Both the position numbers and the translations under genes were made by a program. 64,000 nucleotides of DNA, from positions 6,324,001 to 6,388,000 of the forward strand of contig CM057130.1 of NCBI GenBank assembly GCA_029964075.1. Direction: 5' to 3'. This stretch comes from Patiria pectinifera. Lineage: Eukaryota > Echinodermata > Asteroidea > Valvatida > Asterinidae. Positions 13,750 through 26,600 of the stretch are shown in pieces (within the stretch, counting starts at the first letter, position 1; each line of letters starts with the position of its first letter). The notes under the pieces were generated by a model. The model was not told where the DNA came from and did not search any database. It was given only the letters and a program-made list of their open reading frames with translations.

Positions 13750-16650
13750 ATAGTTCTAAACCGTAAGTATTGATACATGAGTATCATCCGTTTGAATCAG
13801 AACATTTGTTGTTGTTTCTTGCATCAACTTATTTTACCTCGGTGTGCGTTTACTGGTTCCTGGCTACTAAAAATTAATGTGTCAATACGGCTTAGGCAAA
13901 CATTGAAGTGAAAAATCCAACAAAATAATGTTTGAAGAGTACTCATCAAAGATGCTGTAGCTCCTAGGAAAAATGGAAACACCCTCCCCCCCCCCCCCGC
14001 ACCCTCAACTCTTGGGACTAGCCAGGCCCTTGTGGTCTTGGCGTGTGCCACTGCTCCCTGATCCCCAGGTGGTGTCGCGTGCCCCATTGTTTTTGCCAAA
14101 CAAAGACTCCAACAACGAACAAAAGCCTTCAATTTGAGGCTGCGGTTACATTGCGTTGTTCTGTGCGCGTGCCTTCGTGCCCCCTTTGTGTGGCACGGGT
14201 GCGGGTATGTTTTGGTTTGGTTTGGGAAACTGACCAGTGACCAACGCCCCGGGGCTTGGTCGTAATGAGGCTCCACGGTCCGAATGTGTTTCGCTCCTTT
14301 TGTGATGCAGAGGTACTGGTCCACTCCATCAGCGGAGGAATCGAAGTTTGTCTTTTGTCCGAGTAATGGGCAGAGCTGGCGGACTTGCCTGTGTGTTCGC
14401 TTTGCTTAATTAAAGCAACGGGGGCCAGCATGTGGTTTCCATGAGCATTAGCCTGTTTGCATTGTTCGTACATTGTTTGGCGTCGGTTTCGGGAACATAT
14501 GGTCGGGTATTGGCTTTTAGGAGCGGACCAGAATGTTTGGCGTGGCCGGGAGGTCAGTATCATAATGATATGCATGAAATGCAATGCTGCCCGGATCTCC
14601 ACTCGTTTTCTTGGCTGGACCACGTTAAAATATGTTATATAAGTAATTTGTTTTTGTAATATAAATTCCATTTGCTGGTCAAGGCTTTAATATAGCAAAT
14701 CGTCATTTCAAATTGTGGACGTTTAACAGGAGCCAGTATTATGTTGTTACTGTAAACCATTTTTCGTGAAAAGGATCAATTTGAAAAATACTTTTTTGAA
14801 CCACGACTTTATCAAGTCTTCATTTTTGTTACCCCGCCGTTCTTAATCCATTCCGCAGTAAATTCCAAGGGGAAAGTTGATGATAAAATACCGAAGGACA
14901 AACCGGTGGGGTAGTTTATTATTTTGCTCTTTTAAAGCTGTCAATACTGACGTTAATTTTTCATTTTTTCAATATTATTTAATGGTAATTCTTCATCCTT
15001 AATCAAATTTCTTCCACCAATCCTTTTGCCTTGGCACTTTTTTAAAAAAGTGGTAAATTGGCTCAAGTATTCTACTACCATGCCTATTCCGTCTGAGTAT
15101 TGACCTGCAAATATACTCCATATGGCTCCCAGAACATTATCTTTTGTCCATTACTAAACGATGATTACTCGGCGTCCATGAAGTCGCGTGGGGGATTAAA
15201 ATTAATGTGCTCCGACGGCGATATCAACTGCCGACTTTTCCTTTTGTCTTGAGGATTAAGGAAGCGGTTAAAAGGTTGCCAAGCAACGGGAGGGATGCGC
15301 CGAACTCGCCGGCAGGTGTCGAAAAGTCAGACGTTTGTTTTGGAAATAGAGAAGCAATCGGGTAGGGTACATTCATGCCATCAAGTCTCTTTCTATTGTT
15401 AGCGGCGGGAGATCACGGAGTGGCGTTTTCATCTCTCGGTTTCGTTTACTTCAAAAGGATCCCGGACTGTGGCACGGCCCTGTCAAGCAAACGTAAGAGT
15501 CTTTAGAGTCAAAACATCAGGGGATCCTTTGTTCATGGCATGAACTCGTCAACCGGGAGTATTATGATAATCTTATACTGGGATGATTTCAAAACTGAAA
15601 CCTGAGAAGTCAACAGGCAGTATGATTCGCCCATTGTTGTCTTAACTCGATCTTTTTTCACAAAGGGCATCTGTGAGATGTGCTTTCATTTCTGATCTGT
15701 ATTTATCTAGCGTGAGACCCCATATGCCCCGGCACACACTGTCGGCCAGTTCTCGTTGGTTCTGGGTCGATCGGGGACAAAGACCTATCACGTAGTGCTG
15801 ACAACTGAGATGTGCTGCAATTGGCTTGAACTCCTAAACAATTAAAGTCAGTATATAGCTGTCAAAGGAAATCTTGCTCAAAATTGACCCTTTTTATAAC
15901 TATTTTTTTTATTAAAGCGCATATCTCCAAAACCTTTTCACAAGTTTAAATGGAATGCTATAACTCGCCCAGTTTCCCAAGAGTTTTCTTCCAAGGAAAA
16001 AAAAGGTGAGGAACTCAAAAATTTAAGAACTAAAAAGGGCCAAATCAGACACGGCAAATTGGGAAAAAATGTGGAAGAAAAATCGACAGACCCGTCGTTC
16101 CTCATGATAATTTTTACATAATAATGTTAATTGATAATTTGCTAATGATTATATAGTATTAGCAAACAAACATTTAGAAACGGAGAAATAACCAAGTCAA
16201 TGTAATTTCAAGATACATGTTCCAAAAGTATATTGTAAAAAGGCTATACAGGCCTGACTTCGCATAAGTAATTGTACATTGGCACTTCACATGCAATTTA
16301 TTCATACCTTTTATATATTAAAATATTTAGAAATCATCTCGGCTAACACATGTTTGTACTGCTATGCCTTTTCCTATACCCCCATTCACTGACTTCTCAA
16401 ATGCTCCAAACAAAGTACTCCGCGTACGGCGGAGACAAGGAAACAAAGAACATCGACAGTATACGCTTTGCCCCCTACAGAGAGCTAACCACTCAAGCTG
16501 TCAGCCACATGCTTGATTAATACATGCTGACTTAAAAAAAAAAGACTGTTGAAAAGTCTTATAAAGTCTGCCCGAAAGAGGGGCTTTTGTTTTTATAAAA
16601 CGGGAAAATACCGGGTGTGTTGCAGATGTTTGGGAGTAATCCTTTTTAGA
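13750..16650. other. Non-coding stretch, no supported gene
   Basis: A minus-strand frame of 180 codons (14,129-14,671) overlaps a second minus-strand frame, but neither looks like protein and neither has convincing splice context. A C-homopolymer lies near 13,986. The stretch 15,180-15,550 is somewhat more GC-rich and holds an X-box-like motif near 15,276. I assign no gene. Confidence 0.45.
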
Positions 16651-16839
16651 ATGTTACAAGTACACGGGATATTGGCCACTAGCGCTGTGGTGTTACTGAT
16701 GGGCAGCTGCACACTGCACTTGAATGGCACATCCGGGTTTGTGGAAGACAATAAACCAATTCGGCTCACAATGCCGACTGTAAAAACTGATAAACAATCG
16801 TTACAAAAATTACTTCGGTTTGATGCGAATAAAAAATGA
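16651..16839 (+). CDS. Candidate small secreted peptide precursor (unproven)
   Basis: From the ATG at 16,651 a 62-codon frame runs to a stop at 16,839. The first 20-25 residues look like a signal peptide: MLQVHGIL, then a hydrophobic core ATSAVVLLMG, then small residues and cysteine. A short polar remainder follows, with several Lys residues and a C-terminal LLRFDANKK. That architecture fits a small secreted protein or neuropeptide precursor, but there is no amidation or clear dibasic-flanked peptide. The frame stays open upstream of this ATG to about 16,549, so the start is a guess. It matches no family I recognise and may be a chance frame. Confidence 0.18.
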   Translation: MLQVHGILATSAVVLLMGSCTLHLNGTSGFVEDNKPIRLTMPTVKTDKQSLQKLLRFDANKK

Positions 16840-17383
16840 TAAACATCCAGATGCCTACTTTCTCAGAAATGTTGAGACTCTATCCCGGAAACCCAAAACG
16901 AGAAGGTGTAAGTACGGGAAAAAGACGAAGTGATACTTGATAAGGAGGTTAATTCCTCTGCTAAAGCATAGACAATATCCTCCTTCACGGCTAAAGTTAC
17001 TTGCAAATTTTCAGCAGCCCTGCAAAATGAGGAATATTTGATTCGCCAGAAATATGGAAAGACATTTTGGCCTGCGGTCTTTATAACCAGTTCGGCATAA
17101 ATACCCATGCTATCTTTCTTTCACTAGGCCTATATAGTTACATAATTTAGTTCGGTTGAGCGAGACAGCGAATTAGAACGAAATTAAGTTCTTACTGTGG
17201 AATATCACTCCGCAGCGTGGAGGTGCAAAGAGTTATGAGTCTTGGGTACATAAGTAAGGGTGTGGCAAGAATGTGCCATCTGCGTTCCAACAGGCAAACA
17301 CTTCACATCAGTTATTGCTTTTTGTATTATTTGCAAGGCTTTTTCCCACTGGGTTTCTCCATCCTACAAATAATTTGAACGAA

Positions 17384-17650
17384 GTTGTAGTATCGGATTG
17401 ATGTAGGCATTATGAATTCCAGAAAATATTGAAAAGCTTCTATATTATGTCAAATTAAATTATAAGCTGTAAAGAAAGTGAGCAAAGAAAGCTCCTGTAG
17501 TAAAGACAAAATTATGTTGTAGTGTTGGATTGACGTGGGCATATATGAATTCCAGAAGTTTTGATAGTTTCTAGTTATATTAATTCATCAAGTATAAAAG
17601 TAAGCTTATAAGACAGCAGGCAAAGAAAGTGTTGACCTAGTAACGACAAA
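17384..17650 (+). repeat. Diverged two-copy tandem duplication, about 132 bp
   Basis: GTTGTAGTATCGGATTGATG at 17,384 recurs as GTTGTAGTGTTGGATTGACG at 17,516. Shared downstream blocks include ATGAATTCCAGAA, GCAAAGAAAG and GACAAAATTATG. Indels and substitutions show an old duplication. No gene overlaps it. Confidence 0.75.
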
Positions 17651-20600
17651 ATTATGAATGTTACGCGAGGTATAAAGTATGTTTTAAAGAAGCATTAAAA
17701 GGGTTGGCATGCCTGCCTGTCGCCCTCCCAAAGTTGTAAACTAGTCGAGTGTTATGGAATTATTAAGAATCAGGCTTTCTCAAATGAAGCCCGTTCATGC
17801 ATCCTATACCCTAACAGAAATTAACCTTCCGTGCCAAAAGGGAAATTGACCCTGGATACTTTGATAGCAGATATTTATCTTTGAATATCACTTAACTGAA
17901 ATGTGACAGAATTCACCGTTTTGTCCCTGGATGGACCTTGGTCAAAAGATCCGGGTTTCTGCAGAGGAAGGATGGACGGTCTAGTCCTTGATATTATCTC
18001 GGTTACCAGTAGGGAAACGTGGGTATGGAACCCTCTTCTGCGGTGTTGTGGATTTATTATTTTGATCTTTAGACTTTCATTTGTTGTTGTGTTTATTAGT
18101 TGTTGCTTCATCTTCTCAGTACATGTATAGAAGATTGAAGAAATTGGTAAGTTTTAAGGCCGTTTTCCATCGACGAAGATTACCGAACTCCCTTACTGGA
18201 ACAAAAGATAATGTCAAAATATCTTATTGGGGTTTTTGTTTTGATCAAGTAATAGACACATGAATTTTAATTTGTGTTTTGCAAATTGCACGTGCACGCC
18301 ATATCACTGCTGTCATTATGAACCTTAATTCGGTCAGTGATGTTTTAATAAATTATGGTATAAAGTCATTCCGGATGGTAAGCGTTTCAAGGTCTAGCAT
18401 TTCAATAATTAAAAAGAATTAAGTGATTACAATAACACGAATTAATTAAAGTTGTTCTTCGTCGTCTTTCATATACTGTATAACAAAAACAAATAACGTG
18501 GAAGAAAATCTGTAACAAGAATGTTGTCACAACTGGCTGTGGGAAGGATATCCTCTTTTTTTAATTTATTTTGGATTTGAGTAAGGAATGAACTCTATAA
18601 TCCCAATGCAAACAGTTACCTAATAACACTTGGATATAATGTGACCCGCAGATCGCTGAGCAGCACGCGTGCCAAAGTGGATATAGCTATCAAACATTAA
18701 CTCGAATTGCACGGGGTGGAAATCCGGGTGTATTTACCAACATTGCGGTTTTGTATATTATCGCGGGGGTACCAGCTTCAGTTCGCAGCTTTTGCGGTTT
18801 GTAACAGGAAAGGTCCCTCCTTTTAATTATGTCGATGACGCGTGCTTGCGAATTCACACTCATCCTTTGATGTTGAGAACTTCGTACACGCGAATCGTAC
18901 TTCATAGTGCACTCGGGCAGAGTCCACAAACTATTGAATCGTTCATCAAAAACACTCCCGCGCTGAGCAATTAATTCCCATGCAGCCGGAAACGGTTGTC
19001 ATCTTTAAACCGATGTATTATGGACCTGTGATAATCTCTTCTAGTAAATCGCCCCCTTTCAAAGGCATTTATGAATGCTGTCTCTCAATCGCATGTATAT
19101 TTTGGTTCACTTCCTCAAGTGGCATTATGAGGACTTGTGGAGTATAGGCCTGTATAAAGGGACACTGAAGGGCTCATGGTGGGACTCAGGAGCCGAGGTG
19201 ATACTTTTGAAGCATCATGATGGAAGGTACCCACGTGCATAGCCCCCCCCCCCCTCCTCCTCCGACACCATCCGACGGTCTTCCGGTTCCTCGGATAACA
19301 CCCCCCCCCCCTTCCTACGACACCATCCACCGGTCTTCCGGTTTCTTGAGTATCATTGTTAATTAATGATAACATGAAGATTGGGCCACGTCAATCACGA
19401 ACTTTGGCGTTTGGGATAACGCATGCACAGTCATATTTGATACATGTAAACATTCACATGTATGTTGCATGGACTATACTCATTTTATCACCACCCTAAC
19501 TTAAGTTATTTCTTCGTGAACACCTGCTTTATTTAATTGCAGTCCTAAAATACATGTAGTAAAAATGAACACAGATTATAAATGTGTCACTTTTACTCTT
19601 TTTGTCATTTCCAATATATTCGTTTGGAGCTTCACCTGATAATTAACGATCATGAAGCAAAGAACATATCGAACGGGATGCATTGTAAAATGGTGTCACT
19701 ATCTCTACTCGCCAGTTTGAGTTTCAAAAAAAAACTCTGCATGCTTATCATGCTTTGATCAAGGTTTGAAATGAATCCTAAGAAAAGGAACCTGGTACCA
19801 AGTAAACATTCTGTAAATAAAAACGTATAAAATCTTGCACATTGCGGTATTTTCCCTGATCGTTGTAAAACCCAACAAAATAGACGTTAGTTAAAACTGT
19901 CACATTGTTTTTGTCTTTTTACAATCTGGAGGGCACAAGTTACAAATAATTTCTGGTCCCCGTAACATAAACAAGACGATGTTGCTATTTATAGTAGTGT
20001 GAACGTGACACGTCCCACCAGGGCTCCGTGATCGGCCGCCGTTAGAGTCAACAAACAAAACATGATCGAAACAATAAGAAGATCCACAGCGAACCCCAGC
20101 CGCACACACCTGCAACGGCACAACATAAGCCGGCCCAAGGTCTGTTTTGTGTTTTATAGCTCCATGGTTTTATAATGGGCTTATCTTGTCCCATTGACTG
20201 ACGCACAGACACTCGGCACACAACCCAATGTCCTTCGTGTATTATATATCACCCCACAGCAAGGTCAAACAACTTAGGCAACATTATTAATGTATGGGGA
20301 ACAACATACTGTGAACAATACGTCATGAAGGTTGTAAAAAAGTAGAGGCACAACTTTAGTACCATGGGACGTGAAGAAGAAAGCATACCGCGTTCTAATG
20401 CGCATCAAGATTTACGATTATTGGCACACAGATTTCCGTTTGTGGTGCTGGATTTTCTCTCTCAAAGTGCTTCTGAGCTCGACTCAGAGAATTTTCTTTG
20501 TCCTGCAGTCGCATCGGAAATGGTTTCTGTACTTTATCATATTTAATTAAGGTGTTGCAGTTTGAAAAGTTTCAAATTCAAAGAATACATATCCGTATAT

Positions 20601-22931
20601 TAACCCATATCGATGCCCGAATTCAATTCGCGTGCTCCCATGGAAGTACTGTGCGATCAGTATTCCCTGCCGTTCGTTTCGGGTAGTGTGACATTGTCAC
20701 GCAGCACGTTCCACTGCAAAACTATTCCACTGCGGGCTTTCTACTGCAAAAACGGTGTCCGGCAGGCGGTGATAACGCCCTCTCTTGTTCATAGACGCTG
20801 CTGATTATTTTTCACACAAGAGGGCGCACTTCCGATTTCTAGCATATGGAGATCGGTGGTTCCAGCTAATTCTTTTTTGAATGATTCCTTTTCCAGTGTC
20901 TATTCCCTTTCAACCGTGGTGATGTAGGGAAAGGGGTCATAGTCCCTTCAAATCTCAGTCAACCAACAATACTGGCAATTTGGCAAATTAGTTTTGAAAC
21001 AGACATTTCGAGCCTGAAAGTTAACGCATCTCCAATAAGTAAAGAAACTCCCTTTGCTTCTAGTTTTGGAGTGAATTGTACTAGTAATTGAAGTGAAAAT
21101 AAATTAACAGTCATTGCTCAACCATACACTTCCACACCCCCCCCCCCCTCCTCAAAAAAAATCTGACATGGTGAATGATTGGAAATAATAAATTATAGAC
21201 GGGAAAATTTAAATGCCATTATTTTTTTAACATACAGCTTCCATTCGAATCGTGCATGTGGCATCTGACAAGCACATGCCGCTGATTATAATTGAATCAT
21301 GTGGATCAGATTCCAATACGAGAGACAATCTGCAGGGTGAGTCTTCCCAGAATTGGCGAAATATAATTGAATCATTGATGTAATTCATCGAGAGCGACGT
21401 TCACAGTCGCAAACAAAAGTCTTCATCAGATATCTATTTCCGAATGGAAGAGGGGCTCATTTCTGTCATTTGAGATACAAAGTGATGATGAATACGATTC
21501 ACAATTAAGCCATTTGCAACGAATAATGAGCGAGCGAGCAACAGAACTATCAGCAGGTGCACAGGAACTATTGAGGCTGAAAGGAGGAATGAATGCACAG
21601 TGCGCCGAAAATCACGGAGGTTGCCGAGCTAGTGACAGCAGAGAAGCACGTCATATCCTGCACTGGCTTCTCCAAGCGAGAACTCGGACTCGGTAGGGTA
21701 CTCTGTACATGCAGTTGGAAGGAGCGTTTAGACAGGTCTTTACATTTTTCCAGAGAGCGTAAGTGATTGCGAGTATAGCAACCTGCTTCGTGATATTGTA
21801 ATTGGTAAGTCCACTCGTGAATGTTTAAGCCTGTGTAGATGTTGTGTTTTGAGTGTTCGTATAATCTGCAATTTCATAACGTTGTGTTTTTGGTACATGT
21901 GCTGTAGACTAATTTAGACTGTGTTAAAAAAGAAAATAGCTCGCGAGCCGCACAAGTCAAAACAATTTGAAAATTGAGTAATATTAAAACACAATTATCA
22001 TGCCTGTTACTGATATTTTCTGTGCCAAAGAATTCAGGATTCATGACTTATTTTTGTTTACGGCCACAGAAACAACATACAAATGCAGTGGTTTTCGAGC
22101 GTTTAAATTTTTTAGACATTCGGAAAATTGAAGCTCATTCCACTAAATTGTGGCGCCAATTTTGCGAGCGTGGTTTACTGCAATGAACTATCATTACTAT
22201 CGCATCCTGGAAACGTACAAATTCCTGACTTCAAAGTCTATTCATTGTAGCATCATTAATCAGATTCTTATCGCTGGATTCTGAAACATGCCACAGAGGG
22301 CTTGTGAGATCGTCAATTTATAATTATATGGTGTCATATTCGTCGTTTTTTTATATACTGTGGGCAAAAGTCCAAAAGCTGCACCCTGCCGTGATTCTAG
22401 ATAGAGAGTGTGCAGTCTATAAAGCCTGCAGATATTTTATTATAACTCCATATCCTGTTTTCGCGGTCGTTATTACGTTGTAGAGTAATACGCAGACGGT
22501 TAGGTAATCATGTCATTAGAATATAGGAGCCAAATTTAGGTTCCTGAGAATGAGAATGTTCCGTCTGCAAATAGAGGGGACTGTCTTATTTGAGCTCAGT
22601 AATTAAATGCTGCGGTAGCATGACGGGTTTGTTAACCGGAAGAAGGTAAGGCCATTTTTTTTCAGTTGTTGTCTTTCACATTGTTCTAATGGGATAATTG
22701 ACTTCAGGGGATAGACGCAACCATGATGTCCAGTTTGCAGTAAGACATATTATACGACCAGTTTCTGGACGTTACTCTGAGCAGGGCTAAAGGTGGGGGC
22801 AGGGGCCTAAAGCAGTGTCTGGTTGCCCCTATACCCCCCCCCCCCGGTTACGATTAAATTACGATTGGATTAAAACAGACAATCCTGAATTACTTTCATT
22901 ACTGATAGTGAAATTACACCAGAAGTCGTTA
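17651..22931. other. Non-coding stretch, no supported gene
   Basis: Only short frames occur here. A TATAAATAG on the minus strand near 19,990 precedes a 73-codon minus-strand frame without recognisable content. C-homopolymers occur near 19,240, 19,300, 21,140 and 22,836. I see no gene that I can support. Confidence 0.45.
19242..19349 (+). repeat. Two-copy tandem repeat with C tracts
   Basis: A C-homopolymer followed by TCCGACACCATCC-ACGGTCTTCCGGTT is present twice, about 60 bp apart, with small differences. This is a local duplication without a coding frame on either strand. Confidence 0.7.
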
Positions 22932-23417
22932 TACAGGGTGGTGCAAAAAGAAGGAAACCCACATTTGACAGGAATTTTCACCTACTTACTTAACTTGTAT
23001 GATTGAACTGTGTTTATTTTATAATGTACTGAAATATAGCTCCTCAACCATACATGGTGAACAAATCTGGAAAAAAAATCGCAAGAATAGTGTTATTATG
23101 CTAATTTGAATACAAGTCACTAATATCACTATTGTCCACGTGTAAGTCTAGTGAAGAGTTTTTTGGTCTTCAAATCAAGCTCCGCAGCTCAGTCAAGCGG
23201 ATGGAATAAAGCTGTCCGTGGACAAACAGGTTTGGCACAAGAAATTTTTAAACTACCATAATTCACAGGAAAAAAATAGTGCTTTTGCAATCATTTTTTC
23301 GTCACTTATGTTTAAAGATAAATGTTTTAATACCATTAAATTGAATTTTTGAAATATGCTCAATAAGGTGAAATTTGCTGTCAAAAGTGGGTAACCTTCT
23401 TTTTGAACCACCCTGTA
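22932..23417. mobile_element. Mariner-like MITE family B, copy 1
   Basis: The element is bounded by TACAGGGTGGTGCAAAAAG on the left and the near-complement CTTTTTGAACCACCCTGTA on the right, with TA at each outer edge as in Tc1/mariner insertions. The interior carries poly-A patches and no transposase frame. A second copy lies inverted at 40,140-40,617 and shares the CAGTCAAGCGGATG region and both termini. Confidence 0.8.
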
Positions 23418-25149
23418 TAGGACAAGCCTTGTCAGTTTTGTCGAAATGTATAAGATCCTGTCTGTATGGACATTATGTATAATGTGTCTATTTTAAAGAG
23501 AAATTACAAAATGCATAATATTTCAACCAGTTCAAGAAGGAGTTTTGCAAGGCCTGTATCTTTTGGATTGAATGCTGATAAAATTGAGAGCTTTTTTTGG
23601 CTATAAAAATCAGTTGTTTGATAGTCGATGGACGGTGGAGATAAGCAATTAAAAAAAGGGAGAACATATAGGCGTCGAGCTTCGTCGAGCTCTATGCATC
23701 CTCACAAACGAAAAGTGCGCAAATTGTGGAAACTTGACGAAAACAAATGTTATCAAATTTATAGCATAACATACATGTCAGATATCCGGAATTGAATATG
23801 GAAATGTTACATTGCAATACGGGCAGAGGCGAAAAATCAATTGAACACATTGATGACCAAATTCGAAATTAGATCAGTACAGATAAACTTACCTCAACAA
23901 CACTATGTCTGTGTTGAACAAAAACAGTGGTGTTTTGCTGTTACTTTGATCAGTTTTTATTCCCATGATCTCCTTAGTAATATCGAGGCAACAGTGTACA
24001 CCTGTGCTTTGGTTAGCCTAATTACTTTCACGGCATACATGGCATGTCAATCACGATACCTTTCTTTGTCAGCCAACATTTTGTATCTGAAAGTGTCAAT
24101 GTTGACTCCTAGAAAATTCAGTGTGGTCGTATACCTTCTTTCTTCAATCGAAGGATTGCCCCGATCGATAGAGGAGCTTCTTGAAGAAATAAAACAAAGT
24201 TTAATCAAACGTTGCTGATGAGTATCGACGACTGTTTGATGGTCTTGTCTCGGTAGGGTGGTGTTTCGAGATTAAGTCGGGGGTTTTGGCTGTGAACTCG
24301 ATTACAAACCGTTCACTGTCTTTGTTCTGTTTATAAAACAGATAAATAAACATCTGAACTTGAAAACGAAACAAAGAAAACCTGTTTCAAAAACACAAAT
24401 CAAATTATCATTGATGGATTCTTTGAAGGTCGTTGCGCGATATTTCTATTTCAGAAATGCGACGCTCCAACTTCAATTTTTTTTTTAAGTTTGTTTGCTT
24501 AGTTTGTTTACCTAGGGGTGTTTGTTAGTTTGTTAGTTTGTTTACTTTCCCCCCCCCCCTCCTAACAAATCAAGATGCAAAATTAACTGGTTAAAACAGT
24601 AATTCCTATCTAAAAAATGCCGCTTTACACATTACCGGACACATCCCTCCCTCCTGTGAAGATGTAAACAGTCGTCTGCCCCTTGATGCAAGGCTCGTGT
24701 TTCCACTCACGAAAAGTGGCAAATATTTACCGAAAACTGCCCATGAAAAGACAACCCGAGCGTTGCAAATAAAAAATGTTTCCAACTAGAGTGACTTTAA
24801 TTAAACCGGGGGGCATGGTGTTGATTCATGGGTGCTTTAGATGCTTCATCGTGCTGCCGGTTCATTTGTCTGTATTTCCACACCTGCCCGTGTGCTTGTC
24901 GAGAAAACGCTCTTGTTTGGAATTTCTGCACGGCACGAGTATACCATTTCATTTGAGATAAAGTGTCTTTCATTTTAACACTTGAAAATTCTGCCCATTT
25001 GTCGTGCTAATGAGTGTCAGTCCTGGAGAGGTAAGTGGCATGAATGGTGAATTTCGGGACGAACGATGCACTGTGTAAAACGAGCCTTTGGCTTGCTTGT
25101 CATATGCTAAAATCATACACAACATTTTGGAATTGCAAATGAGGGAAAA
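23418..25149. other. Non-coding stretch, no supported gene
   Basis: A plus-strand frame with its first ATG at 23,853 runs 121 codons to 24,218, but it has no recognisable domain or good splice context. A low-complexity GTTTGTTAGTTTGTTT patch and C tract lie near 24,480-24,562. No gene is supported. Confidence 0.4.
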
Positions 25150-25646
25150 TACAGGGTGAGTCAAAAACACGAAACCCAATTTCAGAGCCAATTTGGAATG
25201 AAGTTTTGTCTGTAGCATTTTCAAAATCTAGGATATGAAAGCCTAGTTATTAAGCTTTCTTTTACAAGAATCATTCAAATCACTCATGTTCTTTTCAATT
25301 TACGGAATGTTGAACACAAACACCGTTTAAAAGTTCTGTCCACGGATCACGAAAAAAGTAAGTGTTCTTTCAGCGAAACGAAAACAATTCTCATAGGGAT
25401 GCATGTGAATTGTTTTCGTTTTGCTGAAAGAACACTTACCTTTTTTGTGATCCGTGGACAGAACTTTAAAACGGTGTTTGTGTTCAAAATTCCGTAACTT
25501 GAAAAGTACATGAGTGATTTGAATGATTCTTGTACTAAAACTATTAAAAGAAAGCTCATTGATTGGGCTTTCATATCCTACAGGCAAAACTTCATTCAAA
25601 AATTGGTCCTGCCATTTTGGTTTCGTTTTTTTTTACTCACCTTGTA
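25150..25646. mobile_element. Long foldback element with 18-bp loop
   Basis: Nearly the whole 497-bp element is one inverted repeat. Outer ends are TACAGGGTGAGTC and its near-complement ACTCACCTTGTA, and the arms meet at AATT around an 18-bp loop (25,390-25,407). Arms of about 240 bp match almost throughout, for example ACGGATCACGAAAAAAG against CTTTTTTGTGATCCGT. Transcription would give a very long hairpin RNA. Ends and TA flanks suggest a Tc1/mariner-mobilised foldback MITE. Confidence 0.85.
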
Positions 25647-26600
25647 TTGGTCACTAGCCGAGGACGTATGAGTTCCATGTCAACCATCATAATTATGGCG
25701 TTGTAAATTTCTGTAATTCTGTCTTAAATTTTGTGCAAGTCTAAAAAGGCTTATCGAAACACTCAATGCGCTTTTCCATCCGTGTAGTTTCATATAGTTG
25801 TATGTGCGATGCATGTAACCACTCAAATCGATCACGGTTCGCAATTACACATTATGGCTATGGAAGTAGCTGAATTCACTCCCCAGCGTTGAGAGACAAT
25901 TTCCATGCTGTTTGTTGGAGTTTAGGTGATATTATTGAAACCTCACGATTGGATCATAGACGTGTGTGTAACTGCCGGTGTAACGTGAATATCCGACTCC
26001 ATGAAATGTGGACTCACTGGTAGTATTGCGCACGCGTGAGTACGATACTATGCTATTTTTAGGATCATTTCGGGAGAGTGACCTGTCACGTGCGAGGGAT
26101 TAACCAATAATAGGGGAAAAGGGGTCCGATTTTCATAGGAGTCGGATTTTCATGTGACACCGGCCGTATAGCCACGTAATTCGACAAACATAACACATGT
26201 AGTTGTGATGAACTCGCGTTGATGAATGTATTTCTAATTTTTACAGGTTGGATGACATTGTCTTCTGACTGAACTCAGATCACGGCTAGACGAGGGTTTT
26301 CTTGTTTCATCGCCGTGGATAATAATCTCACTCTGACAAGTCGGATACAGGAATTTTGTTGTGTTCCTCGAAGGGTTGGCGTTACTTGACATGAACCATA
26401 CCATGGCGATAAACTGAGGTCTGGCGGTATTTTTGTCAAGATGAATGATTGAGGATGTTGGCGGCACATCTCAGTTAAGATTTGCGGATACACCACGTGA
26501 AGTGACTACAAAGAAAGGTGACTCTGAGATGAACTTGAAGTGTCAATGTATTGTATACATTCTTCATAACAAAAATGTTGATTTAGATGAGCGTCGGTAA

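Noticed and set aside
14129-14671. 180-codon minus-strand frame
   Set aside because: No recognisable motif or splice context. One open frame of this length is roughly what chance would give in 64 kb searched in six frames.
23853-24218. 121-codon plus-strand frame
   Set aside because: It has a weak hydrophobic region but no known motif, promoter or splice support.
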